64,000 bases of DNA, taken from Oxalobacteraceae bacterium (lineage in GTDB: Bacteria > Pseudomonadota > Gammaproteobacteria > Burkholderiales > Burkholderiaceae_D). The notes beneath the pieces were generated by a model. It did not search any database and had not been told where the DNA came from. It saw only the letters and a list, made by a program, of their open reading frames with translations. The stretch is from positions 1 to 64,000 of the forward strand of contig JAIXXN010000046.1 in the NCBI GenBank assembly GCA_027490725.1, read 5' to 3'. Every line of letters starts with the position of its first letter. Positions within the stretch are counted from its first letter, which is position 1. The translations under genes were made by a program, and so were the position numbers. Shown in pieces: positions 1 to 7,918 of this stretch.

Positions 1-450
1 GGCCGTGTCGGCGATAAAACCGGCCGCCATCACAAACGCCAGCGTGGCCTTGCCGGAAAATTTCAGCTCGCGCAGCATGGCAATCACGATCGGCGTCAGG
101 ATTAGCGCCGCACCGTCGTTGGCGAACAGCGCCGAGACGGCAGCGCCCAGCAGCACAAACAGCGAGAACAGCAACTTGCCGCTACCGCGCCCCCAGCGCG
201 CCACATGCAGGGCGGCCCATTCGAAGAATCCGGCCTTGTCCAGCAACAGGCTGATAATGATGATGGCGACAAAGGTGCCGGTGGCATTCCAGACAATGTG
301 CCAGACCACGGGAATATCGCCGACGTGGATGACACCGGCCAGCAATGCCACCAGCGCACCGGCGCTGGCGCTCCAGCCGATGCCAAGACCGCGCGGCTGC
401 CAGATAACCAGCGTCAGCGTGGCCAGAAAAATCAGGAAAGCGCTCAGCAT
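1..450 (-). CDS. arsB: Arsenite efflux pump ArsB / arsenical permease, N-terminal part
   Basis: Inner-membrane arsenite extruder, here only about 150 N-terminal residues because the gene runs off the left edge. The reverse-strand frame begins [20 protein letters not shown] and continues through several hydrophobic helices, including [18 protein letters not shown], a stretch typical of the ArsB/NhaD ion-transporter superfamily. Its ATG overlaps the last 7 bases of arsC, so the two are translationally coupled in an arsR-arsC-arsB order. It should expel the arsenite made by the neighbouring reductase. Family and context are convincing; the C-terminal half cannot be seen. Confidence 0.88.
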   Translation of the reverse strand, partial: MLSAFLIFLATLTLVIWQPRGLGIGWSASAGALVALLAGVIHVGDIPVVWHIVWNATGTFVAIIIISLLLDKAGFFEWAALHVARWGRGSGKLLFSLFVLLGAAVSALFANDGAALILTPIVIAMLRELKFSGKATLAFVMAAGFIADTA

Positions 451-932
451 GCAGACGCTCCGATGCTGCCGATGCGGTCCAGTTCCGCTTTCAATGCCGC
501 GCGGTCGTCCGCCAGTTGCGCCAGTGGCAAGGCCAGAAACGCTTCGATGCGGGCGCGCAGGGTGGCGTAGGCCAGCTCGAAGGCCGCGTCGATTTCGGCA
601 GGCGTGCCGACCACATGGCTAGGATCTTCCACACCCCAGTGGGCGCGCAGCACCGGACCCAGATAGGCCGGGCAGGTTTCGCCGGCGGCACTACCGCAGA
701 CGGTGATCACGATATCGGGTGTCAGCGGCAGATCGCTCCACGACTTGCTGAAATAGCCAGCCGTCGGAATCCCCTTGGCCGCCAGCAGGGCCAGCGCCTG
801 GGCATTGAGCACACCGGTCGGCTGACTGCCGGCACTCAGCGCCGTCCAGCCGGCTGGTGCCAGATGATTGAAAGTGGCTTCGCTCAGAATCGAGCGGCAG
901 GAGTTACCGGTGCAGAGAAACAGAACGTTCAT
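444..932 (-). CDS. arsC: Arsenate reductase ArsC, low-molecular-weight phosphatase type
   Basis: Cytoplasmic enzyme that reduces arsenate to arsenite for export by ArsB. The 162-residue protein opens with the phosphatase P-loop CTGNSCRS (a CX5R motif, Cys7 to Arg13), carries a CGSAAGETC cysteine pair near residue 80, and has a DPSH loop. This layout matches the thioredoxin-coupled family (pI258/Bacillus type) rather than the glutaredoxin-linked E. coli type; the coupling partner is inference from the family. The gene overlaps arsR by 4 bases at its start and arsB by 7 bases at its end, so one short polycistronic message is expected. Confidence 0.93.
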   Translation of the reverse strand: MNVLFLCTGNSCRSILSEATFNHLAPAGWTALSAGSQPTGVLNAQALALLAAKGIPTAGYFSKSWSDLPLTPDIVITVCGSAAGETCPAYLGPVLRAHWGVEDPSHVVGTPAEIDAAFELAYATLRARIEAFLALPLAQLADDRAALKAELDRIGSIGASAC

Positions 933-1249
933 GGTGTGCAGACCTTGGAAGTGGGACCGCAGGGCTGGCCGCCACAGCAGTTTTCAGTGAGGAAGCCGAT
1001 CAGCGCATTCATCGCGCCGACATCGGCCGTATAGATCAGAAAGCGACCCTGCTGGCGCGACGCGATCAGGCCCGCATGGCTGAGTTCTTTCAGATGGAAA
1101 GACAAAGACGAGGGCGCAATCTGGAGTTGCTCGCCGATTTTGCTGGCGGCCAGACCGTCCGGGCCGGTTTGCACCAGCAGACGAAACACGGCCAGACGAT
1201 GTTCCTGGGCCAGCGACGACAGGGCCGCCAATGCATTTTTAGTATCCAT
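929..1249 (-). CDS. arsR: Arsenic-responsive repressor ArsR
   Basis: Small winged-helix repressor (106 residues from MDTKNAL) of the ArsR/SmtB family. The helix-turn-helix lies around SKIGEQLQIAPSSLSFHLKEL. The usual ELCVCDL metal site on the recognition helix is absent. Instead there is a C-terminal cysteine cluster NCCGGQPC (Cys91, Cys92, Cys97, plus Cys104), like the alternative As(III) site of the Acidithiobacillus-type ArsR. The start at 1249 is preferred because a strong promoter lies directly before it; an in-frame ATG at 1282 would fall inside the -35 box, and the longer reading from 1342 would cross a terminator. It should repress its own operon. Confidence 0.9.
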   Translation of the reverse strand: MDTKNALAALSSLAQEHRLAVFRLLVQTGPDGLAASKIGEQLQIAPSSLSFHLKELSHAGLIASRQQGRFLIYTADVGAMNALIGFLTENCCGGQPCGPTSKVCTP

Positions 1250-1255
1250 GGACGC

Positions 1256-1284
1256 ATCATAGCGCAATGAATTCGACATTTCAA
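1256..1284 (-). promoter_or_regulatory. Sigma-70 promoter of arsRCB
   Basis: On the reverse strand a -35 TTGAAA (1284-1279), a 17-base spacer and a -10 TATGAT (1261-1256) form a near-consensus promoter. The predicted start point falls on or next to the arsR ATG at 1249, so the message may be leaderless. Confidence 0.75.
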
Positions 1285-1295
1285 ATATTATCGAA
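1280..1295. promoter_or_regulatory. Candidate ArsR operator
   Basis: The imperfect dyad TTCAAATATTATCGAA overlaps the -35 box of the arsR promoter, where an ArsR-family repressor would block RNA polymerase. Assignment rests on position and symmetry only. Confidence 0.6.
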
Positions 1296-1308
1296 TTGAT
1301 TGAGCCAT

Positions 1309-1333
1309 AAAAAAAGCCCGCATCGCTGCGGGC
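1309..1333 (-). terminator. Rho-independent terminator
   Basis: Leftward hairpin with a perfect 7-base GC-rich stem (GCCCGCA/TGCGGGC, 1316-1333) followed by seven T residues (1315-1309). It ends a transcript entering from the right, upstream of the arsR promoter. Confidence 0.88.
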
Positions 1334-1576
1334 CCGTTCCAATGTATTACCAATGCTTTAATCGTGTGCCAGAGTCCAAAGCTATCTGCCAGGTGACTCC
1401 GGAGTCTCGGGCGCCCATGCTATCTGCAAGGTGCCCCCAACGTGTAAATCGACCATCGTATCCGGAATTACAACTCCGGGATTTGCGTCAACTGCGGTTC
1501 GGTCTTACACATATCGAACTGCGGCGCTCTGCCCGGACGTGGGACTGTTCTCGGGAAACCCTTAAACCTCAACCAC
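1309..1576 (-). ncRNA. Candidate structured small RNA, about 270 nt
   Basis: This stretch has an extended -10 promoter at its right end (1583-1591) and a strong terminator at its left end. No credible protein is encoded: the longest reverse-strand start-to-stop frame inside it is about 24 codons. It is rich in potential hairpins, for example CCGGA/TCCGG around 1462-1480, GACTCCGGAGTC near 1396-1407, and GGGCGCCC near 1409-1416. The nonamer GCAGATAGC occurs twice. I do not see the tmRNA tag, 4.5S core or RNase P core, and cannot place it in a known family. An alternative is an unusually long 3' untranslated region of the gene to the right. Confidence 0.45.
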
Positions 1577-1582
1577 GAACGT

Positions 1583-1614
1583 AGTGTAACACAGAATTTT
1601 GTGCGCCGCACAAA
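1583..1614 (-). promoter_or_regulatory. Extended -10 promoter with palindromic operator for the candidate RNA
   Basis: The reverse strand reads TGTTACACT (1591-1583), an extended -10. Just upstream lies the dyad TTTGTGC-gcc-GCACAAA (1598-1614), centred about 30 bases before the predicted start point, where a repressor would act. No good -35 hexamer is present. Confidence 0.45.
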
Positions 1615-1659
1615 TTATTTCCATTTAATAAGAGCCGCGCCGTATTTGTCGCGAAAATC

Positions 1660-1690
1660 AGTAGGTGATCGCAACTTGCGACCACCTACT
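1660..1690. repeat. 31-base near-perfect palindrome, likely transcript-end hairpin
   Basis: Arms AGTAGGTG and CACCTACT (1660-1667, 1683-1690) and inner arms TCGCAA/TTGCGA flank one mismatched pair and a one-base centre. It lies about 50 bases past the stop of the binding-protein gene at 1741. Leftward it is followed by GATTTT, so it may act as a weak terminator or 3' stabiliser. Confidence 0.55.
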
Positions 1691-1740
1691 GCGTCTGCAT
1701 TCTTCTATGCGTTTTTACAATCTCTGAGGTGGCTTATGCC

Positions 1741-3489
1741 TTAGCGGGGCGGACGGGCGGCGAGGTCCAGGTAGCGCCAGTTGGTCAGTTCGACCGGATG
1801 GCGCTGGTAATGCTTGAGCCATGGCTGCTGCAGGTCGGCCGAGACGGGATGCGTGAGCAGCACCCACGGGGTGTAGGCATGCAGCAGGTCGGCCAGATCG
1901 CGGTACAGGGCGCTGCGCTGCGGCGTGTCGCCCAGCAGACGGCTGGCTTCGTAGCGCTGATTGTAGGCGGGCAGGTTGAAGCGGGCGTAGTTGGCGCGGC
2001 CACGGTTGGCGCCGTACAGCAGCTGGTAGAAGTTGTCGCCGTCGGGGAAGTCGGCCACCCAGTTGGTTTCGAACATCATTACTGAGCCCAGCCGCGAAGC
2101 TTTGATGATTTCCGTTTTCTTGTCGCTCTTGAAAACGACCCGCAGACCGATGGCGTTCAGATTCTTGCGCCACAGCTCGTCACGCAGGCGACCGACGGTC
2201 GACGCTTCGCTGTGCATCACCAGCGTCAGCGGCTTGCCGTCGGGTAGCAGGCGGAAGCCGTCGGCGCCCTTGCGATAGCCGAAACGCTCCAGCAGGGCTT
2301 GCGCTAGCGCGGGATCATAAGCCACCGGGCTGCGGTAGGCAGCATCGTAACCACGCACATTGGGCGGCAGCGGTGTTTGCGCTGGCAGGGCCAGTCCTTT
2401 TTTGAGCAAGGCGATATCTTCGGCACTGTTGTAGGACAGGGCGATGGCACGTCGCAGCGCCAGCTTGTCTTTGCTGTAGCCACCGATCAGGGGGTCTTCC
2501 ATGTTCATCCACATGTAGTAGGTCTGCAGCACCGGGAAGGGCGATAAAACGATGCCGCGCGCGGCTAGCGGGGCTTGCAAGGTCGGTTTGGCATCCGCCG
2601 TCAGCAGCATGTCTTTCATCGATTCCGGTAGCTGTTCGAGGAAGTCGAACTCGCCATTGAGAAAGCCCAGCACGCGCGACTGGTATTCCTCGACGATGCG
2701 GATATCGATGCGGTCCAGCAGCGGTACGCGCCGCCCCTGATAACTTACGGGGCGAAAGTCGCGGTTGGCCAGCAGGATGATGCGGTCGCTATGCTTCCAC
2801 TGCCCCATCACAAACGGCCCGGTCCCGACCGGATGATTACCGGCCTGCGCGCCATAGGCTTCGATGACTTCGCGCGCCACCACGGCGGTAGCGGGCGTGG
2901 CCAGATAGAACAGGAAATTCGGATCAGGCGCACTCAGGCGAATGCGCAGGGTGAATTTATCCACCGCCTGCAGGCCGGCGATTGCCGTGTCATAGCTGAA
3001 GCGGCTTTTCAGGGCGGCATCGCCGGCCAGCTTGCCATCGAGCAGAAACAGCCAGGGCGACTTCAGCACCGGATCATATAAACGCTTGAGGCTATACACA
3101 TAATCGTGCGCCGTCACCTGCCGGCGCTGCCCGCCCAAAGCCGGATCGGGCGTGAAATACAGGTCCTGACGCAGATGGAAGGTGTAGCTCAGTCCCTGAT
3201 CGCTCACTTCCGGCATAGCGCTCACGGTGTTCGGCTGCAATTGCACGGGACGCGCCAGATAATCGTAGCGCAGCAGCGGATCGAACAGGTTTTCCAGCAA
3301 ACTCAGGCTGGCAATATCGGAGGCCACCGCCGGATCGAGCCCCGTTTCGCCGGTGCTCAGAAACGCATACAAGACCTTTTCCTCTGCGCGTGCAGGGGCT
3401 GACAGCAGCACGCACAGCGCAGCGCACAGCAGCGGGCTGCACAGAGCGCCGCGCCGCAGCGCCAGGAAAGCAGCAAGTCGTTTCAGCAT
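1741..3489 (-). CDS. ABC transporter peptide/solute-binding protein, family 5
   Basis: Periplasmic binding protein of the SBP_bac_5 family (DppA/OppA/NikA type), 582 residues. A signal peptide ends near SAPARAEEK. The mature part has typical family landmarks: Asp-Pro-rich N-terminus (GLDPAVASDIASLSLLENLFDPL), the YTFHLRQDLYF segment, and NHPVGTGPF. It should capture a peptide-like ligand for an ABC importer, but no permease or ATPase gene lies beside it, so it either serves a transporter encoded elsewhere or acts as an accessory receptor. It is divergent from the gene at 3599. The ligand cannot be read from sequence. Confidence 0.85.
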   Translation of the reverse strand: MLKRLAAFLALRRGALCSPLLCAALCVLLSAPARAEEKVLYAFLSTGETGLDPAVASDIASLSLLENLFDPLLRYDYLARPVQLQPNTVSAMPEVSDQGLSYTFHLRQDLYFTPDPALGGQRRQVTAHDYVYSLKRLYDPVLKSPWLFLLDGKLAGDAALKSRFSYDTAIAGLQAVDKFTLRIRLSAPDPNFLFYLATPATAVVAREVIEAYGAQAGNHPVGTGPFVMGQWKHSDRIILLANRDFRPVSYQGRRVPLLDRIDIRIVEEYQSRVLGFLNGEFDFLEQLPESMKDMLLTADAKPTLQAPLAARGIVLSPFPVLQTYYMWMNMEDPLIGGYSKDKLALRRAIALSYNSAEDIALLKKGLALPAQTPLPPNVRGYDAAYRSPVAYDPALAQALLERFGYRKGADGFRLLPDGKPLTLVMHSEASTVGRLRDELWRKNLNAIGLRVVFKSDKKTEIIKASRLGSVMMFETNWVADFPDGDNFYQLLYGANRGRANYARFNLPAYNQRYEASRLLGDTPQRSALYRDLADLLHAYTPWVLLTHPVSADLQQPWLKHYQRHPVELTNWRYLDLAARPPR

Positions 3490-3553
3490 AGACAGATTCC
3501 CACATCAGCAAACTAAAGCGGCAGCTTATAACTTTTTTGGCCCGCTTACCCGC

Positions 3554-3559
3554 TATACT
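3554..3559 (+). promoter_or_regulatory. Probable -10 box of the SpmAB-type gene
   Basis: TATACT lies 40 bases before the ATG at 3599 in the 109-base divergent intergenic region. The -35 region is T-rich and poorly matched, so only the -10 is claimed. Confidence 0.4.
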
Positions 3560-3598
3560 TTGCCTGTCTTCATCACTTTTTCCCCACTTTTTTTCACT

Positions 3599-4837
3599 AT
3601 GTCGCTCAATTACATCTGGTCGGGCTTTTTTCTGATTGGCTTCATCGCCGCAGTGGCTCAGTTCCTCCTGTCCGGCGACACGGAAATTTTCAAACGCATC
3701 ATCGACGGCACCTTCGATTCGGCGCGCACCGGCGTGATGGACATCGCCCTGCCGCTGGCCGGCGTGATGACGCTGTGGTTGGGGATTATGAATATCGGCG
3801 AAAAAGCCGGTGCCATCGATTTGCTGGCACGCGTGATCGCGCCCTTTTTCTCGCGCATCTTCCCCGGCGTGCCCTCCCAGCATCCGGCCACCGGCCACAT
3901 GGTGATGAATTTTTCGGCCAATCTGCTGGGGCTGGACAATGCCGCCACGCCGTTCGGCCTGAAGGCCATGGAAAGCCTGCAGACACTCAATCCCAGCAAG
4001 GACGAGCCGACCGATGCGCAGATCATGTTTCTGGTGCTGCACACGTCCGGCCTGACGCTGATCCCGCTGGCCATCATGGCGCAGCGCTCCATCCTTGGCG
4101 CGGCCGATCCGTCCGACATCTTCATTCCCTGCCTGATCGCTACCTATGTGGCCACCGTGACCGGCATCATCGCCGTCGCCATCCGTCAGCGCATCAATCT
4201 GTTCAACCGCGTGGTGATCGGCTGGCTGGGTGGCATGACGGCCGCCATCGCTGGCTCGGTCTGGTATTTCACCCACTACCTGAACAAACAGGAAATCGAA
4301 CTGTTTTCCAAAGTGTTCAGCAATCTGGTGCTGTTGCTGGTCATTGTCGGCTTCATCGTCGGAGCACTACGCCGCAAGGTGAATGTGTACGAAGCCTTTA
4401 TCGAAGGCGCCAAAGGCGGTATCCAGACCTCGCTGACCGTGATTCCGTATCTGGTCGGGATGCTGGTGGCGATTAGCGTGATCCGCAACGCAGGCGTACT
4501 GAACTTCGTCGTGGACGGCTTTGGCTGGGTGTTCGGCCAGCTGGGTGTGAACGCCGATTTCGTGCCATCGCTGCCTACTGCGCTGATGAAACCGCTGAGC
4601 GGCAGCGCCGCCAAAGCCATGATGATCGACACCATGCGCCAGTACGGCGTCGATTCCTTCGTCGGCCGCCTGGCCTGCGTGTTCAACGGTTCCGCCGATA
4701 CCACCTTCTACATCGTCGCGCTGTACTTCGGCTCGGTCGGCATCCGCAAAACCCGCTATGCGATTTCCTGCGGTCTGATTGCCGATCTGGCCGGCGTGAT
4801 TGCGGCGATTTTCGTCGCCTATATTTTCTTCCACTAA
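3599..4837 (+). CDS. Nucleoside-recognition-domain membrane protein, SpmA/SpmB-like fusion
   Basis: Polytopic inner-membrane protein of 412 residues with two Gate/nucleoside-recognition halves. The N-terminal half resembles spore maturation protein A (MNFSANLLGLDNAATPFGLKAMESLQ) and the C-terminal half SpmB (PTALMKPLSGSAAKAMMIDTM, NGSADTTFYIVALYFGSVGI). In spore formers these are two proteins; fused forms are common in non-sporulating Proteobacteria, where the role is unknown. Placement directly before dacB repeats the SpmAB-DacB association known from Bacillus, which hints at a cell-wall role (inference). The ATG at 3599 is chosen because the hydrophobic domain starts there. Confidence 0.82.
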   Translation: MSLNYIWSGFFLIGFIAAVAQFLLSGDTEIFKRIIDGTFDSARTGVMDIALPLAGVMTLWLGIMNIGEKAGAIDLLARVIAPFFSRIFPGVPSQHPATGHMVMNFSANLLGLDNAATPFGLKAMESLQTLNPSKDEPTDAQIMFLVLHTSGLTLIPLAIMAQRSILGAADPSDIFIPCLIATYVATVTGIIAVAIRQRINLFNRVVIGWLGGMTAAIAGSVWYFTHYLNKQEIELFSKVFSNLVLLLVIVGFIVGALRRKVNVYEAFIEGAKGGIQTSLTVIPYLVGMLVAISVIRNAGVLNFVVDGFGWVFGQLGVNADFVPSLPTALMKPLSGSAAKAMMIDTMRQYGVDSFVGRLACVFNGSADTTFYIVALYFGSVGIRKTRYAISCGLIADLAGVIAAIFVAYIFFH

Positions 4838-4883
4838 GCGTCTGCCACTCAGCGTGCACCGAACTTTCTCAAAGGCTGCTGCC

Positions 4884-6365
4884 ATGTTGTTACGTCGTAC
4901 CTGCGCCACCCTGCTGGCCGTCCTGCTCACCAGTGGTGCCGCCGTAACAGCGGCTGCGGCCGAGCTACCCGAGCCGCTTGCCGCGCTGCTCAGCGCTGCC
5001 AGCATTCCGCCCCAGGCCGCCGGTATCGTGGTGATGCGCGGCAATCAGCTGCTGATCGATCACAACAGCAGCGTCAGCATGCAGCCGGCCTCCACCATGA
5101 AAGTGCTGACCACGCTGGCTGCGCTGGAACAGCTGGGGCCAGCTTTCCGTGCGCGCACCGAACTGCGCAGTTCCGCGGAACTGGAAAACGGCGTCCTGAA
5201 AGGCGACCTGATCGTGCGCGGCGGCGCCGACGTCGATCTCAACGAAGACGTGCTGCGGCACCTGCTGCAGGCGCTGCGCAATCAGGGCATCCGCAAAATC
5301 AGGGGCGATGTGATCCTCGACCGCCAGCTATTCCAGCCCGCCCGCCCGGAGCTGGGCCAGCCGCCTTTCGATGAATACCCGTGGGCCTACTACAACGTGA
5401 TTCCCGACGCGCTACTCACCCACAACAATCTGCTGCGGGTGGAGCTGCGCTCCAGCGCCAGCGAACTGTCGCTGGTGATGTTGCCGGAACTCGAGCAGGT
5501 CAAAGTGCGCGCCGAGCTGCAACTGATCGACGCGCCCTGCGCCAGCTGGGAAAAAGACTGGCGGGCGCCGGAAGTGCGCCGCCGCGGCGAACAGATTACG
5601 GTGGTGCTGCATGGCCGCTACCCACGCAACTGCAACAAGTCGACCAGTCTCGATGTGCTGGACCATCACGATTTCCTAGCCCGTCTGCTGAGCGCCCAAT
5701 GGCGCAAGCTGGGCGGCAGCCTGAGTGGCGAAGTACGCGAAGCCGAGACGGCCGGACTGGCGCCGGACAGCCGTTTGCTGGCCGAGCACCAGTCGCGCGC
5801 ACTGCCCGAGCTGCTGCGTGACGTCAACAAAAACTCGGACAACACCATGGCGCGCAGCGTGTTCCTGATGCTGGGCAGTCTGCAAGCCGATGCCGCGCTC
5901 GGTAGCCGCCCCTTACCCGCCGATGACAGTCTCGCCAGCACACCGATGCGCGCCGATCTGGCCATCCGCAGCTGGCTGCAAGCGCAGCGCATCGACGCCA
6001 CCGGTCTGGTACTAGAAAACGGTTCCGGCCTGTCGCGGCTGGAACGCGCCACGCCCGCGCAGTTAGCGGCAGTGCTGCAAGCGGGTCTGCGCAGTCCGTG
6101 GATGCCGGAGTTTCTCGCCTCGTTGCCGATCGCCGGCACCGATGGCACCATGCGCCGCCGCTTGAAAGAGGGTCCGGCAACGCGCCGTGCCCGCATCAAA
6201 ACGGGCACGCTGAATGGCATCACGGCCATCGCTGGCTATGTGTATGACGCCAGTAACCAGCCCTGCATCGTGGTCGCGTTTCTCAATGACGAGCATGTAG
6301 CCGGCGGGGCGGGCCGCACGGTGCTCGATGGCCTGATCGACTGGGTGGCGCGGGCCGCGCCGTAA
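4884..6365 (+). CDS. dacB: D-alanyl-D-alanine carboxypeptidase/endopeptidase, PBP4 family S13
   Basis: Periplasmic penicillin-binding protein of 493 residues that trims pentapeptides and cleaves peptide cross-links in peptidoglycan. All three active-site motifs are visible: SxxK as STMK (Ser70 to Lys73), SxN as SDN (318-320), and KTG (439-441). A cleavable signal peptide ends near AAAAELP. The large insertion between the first two motifs fits class-C low-mass PBPs. It follows the SpmAB-like gene by 46 bases and faces the convergent salvage operon, 15 bases away. Its endopeptidase activity would feed the same turnover pathway. Confidence 0.95.
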   Translation: MLLRRTCATLLAVLLTSGAAVTAAAAELPEPLAALLSAASIPPQAAGIVVMRGNQLLIDHNSSVSMQPASTMKVLTTLAALEQLGPAFRARTELRSSAELENGVLKGDLIVRGGADVDLNEDVLRHLLQALRNQGIRKIRGDVILDRQLFQPARPELGQPPFDEYPWAYYNVIPDALLTHNNLLRVELRSSASELSLVMLPELEQVKVRAELQLIDAPCASWEKDWRAPEVRRRGEQITVVLHGRYPRNCNKSTSLDVLDHHDFLARLLSAQWRKLGGSLSGEVREAETAGLAPDSRLLAEHQSRALPELLRDVNKNSDNTMARSVFLMLGSLQADAALGSRPLPADDSLASTPMRADLAIRSWLQAQRIDATGLVLENGSGLSRLERATPAQLAAVLQAGLRSPWMPEFLASLPIAGTDGTMRRRLKEGPATRRARIKTGTLNGITAIAGYVYDASNQPCIVVAFLNDEHVAGGAGRTVLDGLIDWVARAAP

Positions 6366-6380
6366 CGCTGTGACGCAGGC

Positions 6381-7007
6381 TTACAGCACCCGCGTGTAGC
6401 TGCGCCGCACGTGCTGGCGGTCACCGCAATCGAAATGCCACCATTCACTGTTAATGCCCTGAAAACCGGCCAGCAGCATGGCATTGCGTAGCAGATGACG
6501 GTTATCGCACTGTGTGCGAGAGAGCTCGCCGCGTGCCAGCAAGACGGTTTCCAGCGCCGGTTGCGAGCGTTCGGACAGATCGTCGAAGGCCGTCCCCATA
6601 TCCAGTTCGCGCCCCGCACCATCCATGATGGTCAGATCGAGCGCCATGCCGAACGAGTGGATCGAGCCGCGTTCCGGTTCGGCGATGTAGCCAAGCAGAT
6701 CCGTGCCTTGCAGAGTCTGCCACAGCTGTTCCTGCACCCGCTGCGGGCGCAGCGCATCCAGAATCAGTAGACGGTAGTCAGGCCGCTGGCGCGCCAGCCA
6801 AGCCACAGCCTGCTCCAGCGCGCGCGCCGCATCGCCATGCAGCCACGCACAATCGAGCGGGTTGTACAGGTCGCGTCCGACAAAATTATGCGGGGTCGCA
6901 TAGCGTAGCTCGACGCCGATACCGGCAATGCTGTGCAGTGGACGGAAGGCTGGATGACCATCAATGGCTTCGCAGGGCAGCGTGTTTGCACTGGTGATGA
7001 TGGTCAT
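6381..7007 (-). CDS. ddpX: D-alanyl-D-alanine dipeptidase, VanX/DdpX family
   Basis: Zinc dipeptidase of 208 residues that splits D-Ala-D-Ala. The zinc and catalytic motifs are clear: SIHSFGMALDLT (SxHxxGxAxD) and the downstream EWWHFD. No signal peptide is evident, so it probably acts in the cytoplasm, like E. coli DdpX, to recycle D-alanine from wall turnover rather than to give vancomycin resistance (no vanH/vanA partners are present). It is the last gene of the leftward salvage operon, 14 bases after the amidase. Confidence 0.9.
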   Translation of the reverse strand: MTIITSANTLPCEAIDGHPAFRPLHSIAGIGVELRYATPHNFVGRDLYNPLDCAWLHGDAARALEQAVAWLARQRPDYRLLILDALRPQRVQEQLWQTLQGTDLLGYIAEPERGSIHSFGMALDLTIMDGAGRELDMGTAFDDLSERSQPALETVLLARGELSRTQCDNRHLLRNAMLLAGFQGINSEWWHFDCGDRQHVRRSYTRVL

Positions 7008-7021
7008 GGTGGTGGCTCGCT

Positions 7022-7915
7022 TTATCTGGCCGATGCAGACGCTGCCGGAGCTGGAGTCTGCACCGGTGCCGTGCCCGGCACTGCCGGTGGCGCCATGTCC
7101 GGCAGCGGGCTAGTCAGGACATCCAGCAGGGCGGCCGTTTCCGCGTCCGGTGCGCCGTCATAGCGCGCCTGCCGGTATTTGGCCTGAAACACCGACAGCA
7201 CATTGCGGGTCGCCAGATCGAGTTCGCCGGTTTGCGGCGTGGCATAGCCCACCTGCGCCAGCTTGCGCTGGAACCAGGCGATCTCCGGCAATTGTTCGGT
7301 GAATAGGGGCAGCCGCGCAGCCACCCGGCTCGGCTCGGGCCAGGTCACCAGTCCCGCGTCGGCCAGCTGCTTCCACGGGAACAGCGGACCGGGGTCCTGC
7401 TTGCGCTGGGGCGCAATATCGTTGTGGCCGAGGATGTGCTCCGGTTTGATCTGATAGCGCGCCACGATCTGCTTGAGCAAAGGGATCAGCTGATCGATCT
7501 GCGCCTGCTTGAACGGCGTGTACACGCGTCCCTGCGGCGTTTCGACAAAGCCGGGATTGACGATTTCGATGCCGATCGAGGCGGAGTTGAGCTGATTGTA
7601 GATTTTCCAGCTGCTCAAACCGGCATGGTTCGATTGCCGCGACTCATCGACCAGTGCGTAGAAAAATGGCTGTTCTGTGTCGGTAAGCAGATAGTGAGCA
7701 CTTACATCACCCTGACTCAGGAGCTTGATCGAACGGGGCAGATCCGACACTGTGTAATGCAGAATGATGTATTTGATACGCTCGCTCTGGCCGCGTGCGC
7801 TCAGCGTCCGGTCGATCACCGGACCGGAAGGAACACTGGCACAGCCTGCCAGCAGGGACACGGCGGCAGACAGGGCCAGCAGTGGGAATAACTTGATCAT
7901 AAACGGTCTCGGCAA
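7022..7915 (-). CDS. amiD: N-acetylmuramoyl-L-alanine amidase lipoprotein, AmiD-like
   Basis: Zinc amidase_2 (PGRP-like) enzyme of 297 residues that removes the peptide from muramic acid, including anhydro-muropeptides in the AmiD family. A lipobox LLAGC near residue 25 marks it as a lipoprotein. The catalytic domain shows IKYIILHYTVSD (first zinc His), a SIGIEIVNPGF stretch and HILGHNDIAPQRKQDPG (later zinc ligands). A C-terminal peptidoglycan-binding-like region (residues about 200-270) and a proline/alanine-rich tail follow. It sits 3 bases after the kinase gene, so both are in one message. Confidence 0.9.
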   Translation of the reverse strand: MPRPFMIKLFPLLALSAAVSLLAGCASVPSGPVIDRTLSARGQSERIKYIILHYTVSDLPRSIKLLSQGDVSAHYLLTDTEQPFFYALVDESRQSNHAGLSSWKIYNQLNSASIGIEIVNPGFVETPQGRVYTPFKQAQIDQLIPLLKQIVARYQIKPEHILGHNDIAPQRKQDPGPLFPWKQLADAGLVTWPEPSRVAARLPLFTEQLPEIAWFQRKLAQVGYATPQTGELDLATRNVLSVFQAKYRQARYDGAPDAETAALLDVLTSPLPDMAPPAVPGTAPVQTPAPAASASAR

Positions 7916-7918
7916 CAG

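Noticed and set aside
1300..1584. Rightward 95-codon open frame
   Set aside because: It is antisense to the proposed RNA and runs through its terminator; no domain, no ribosome site.
3092..4276. 394-codon reverse frame crossing two genes
   Set aside because: It spans the divergent promoter and both coding regions; sequence is low-complexity His/Gln/Gly typical of antisense frames.
6381..7007. Vancomycin resistance determinant (VanX)
   Set aside because: No vanH, vanA or vanS/R nearby, and the host is Gram-negative; the operon context fits wall recycling.
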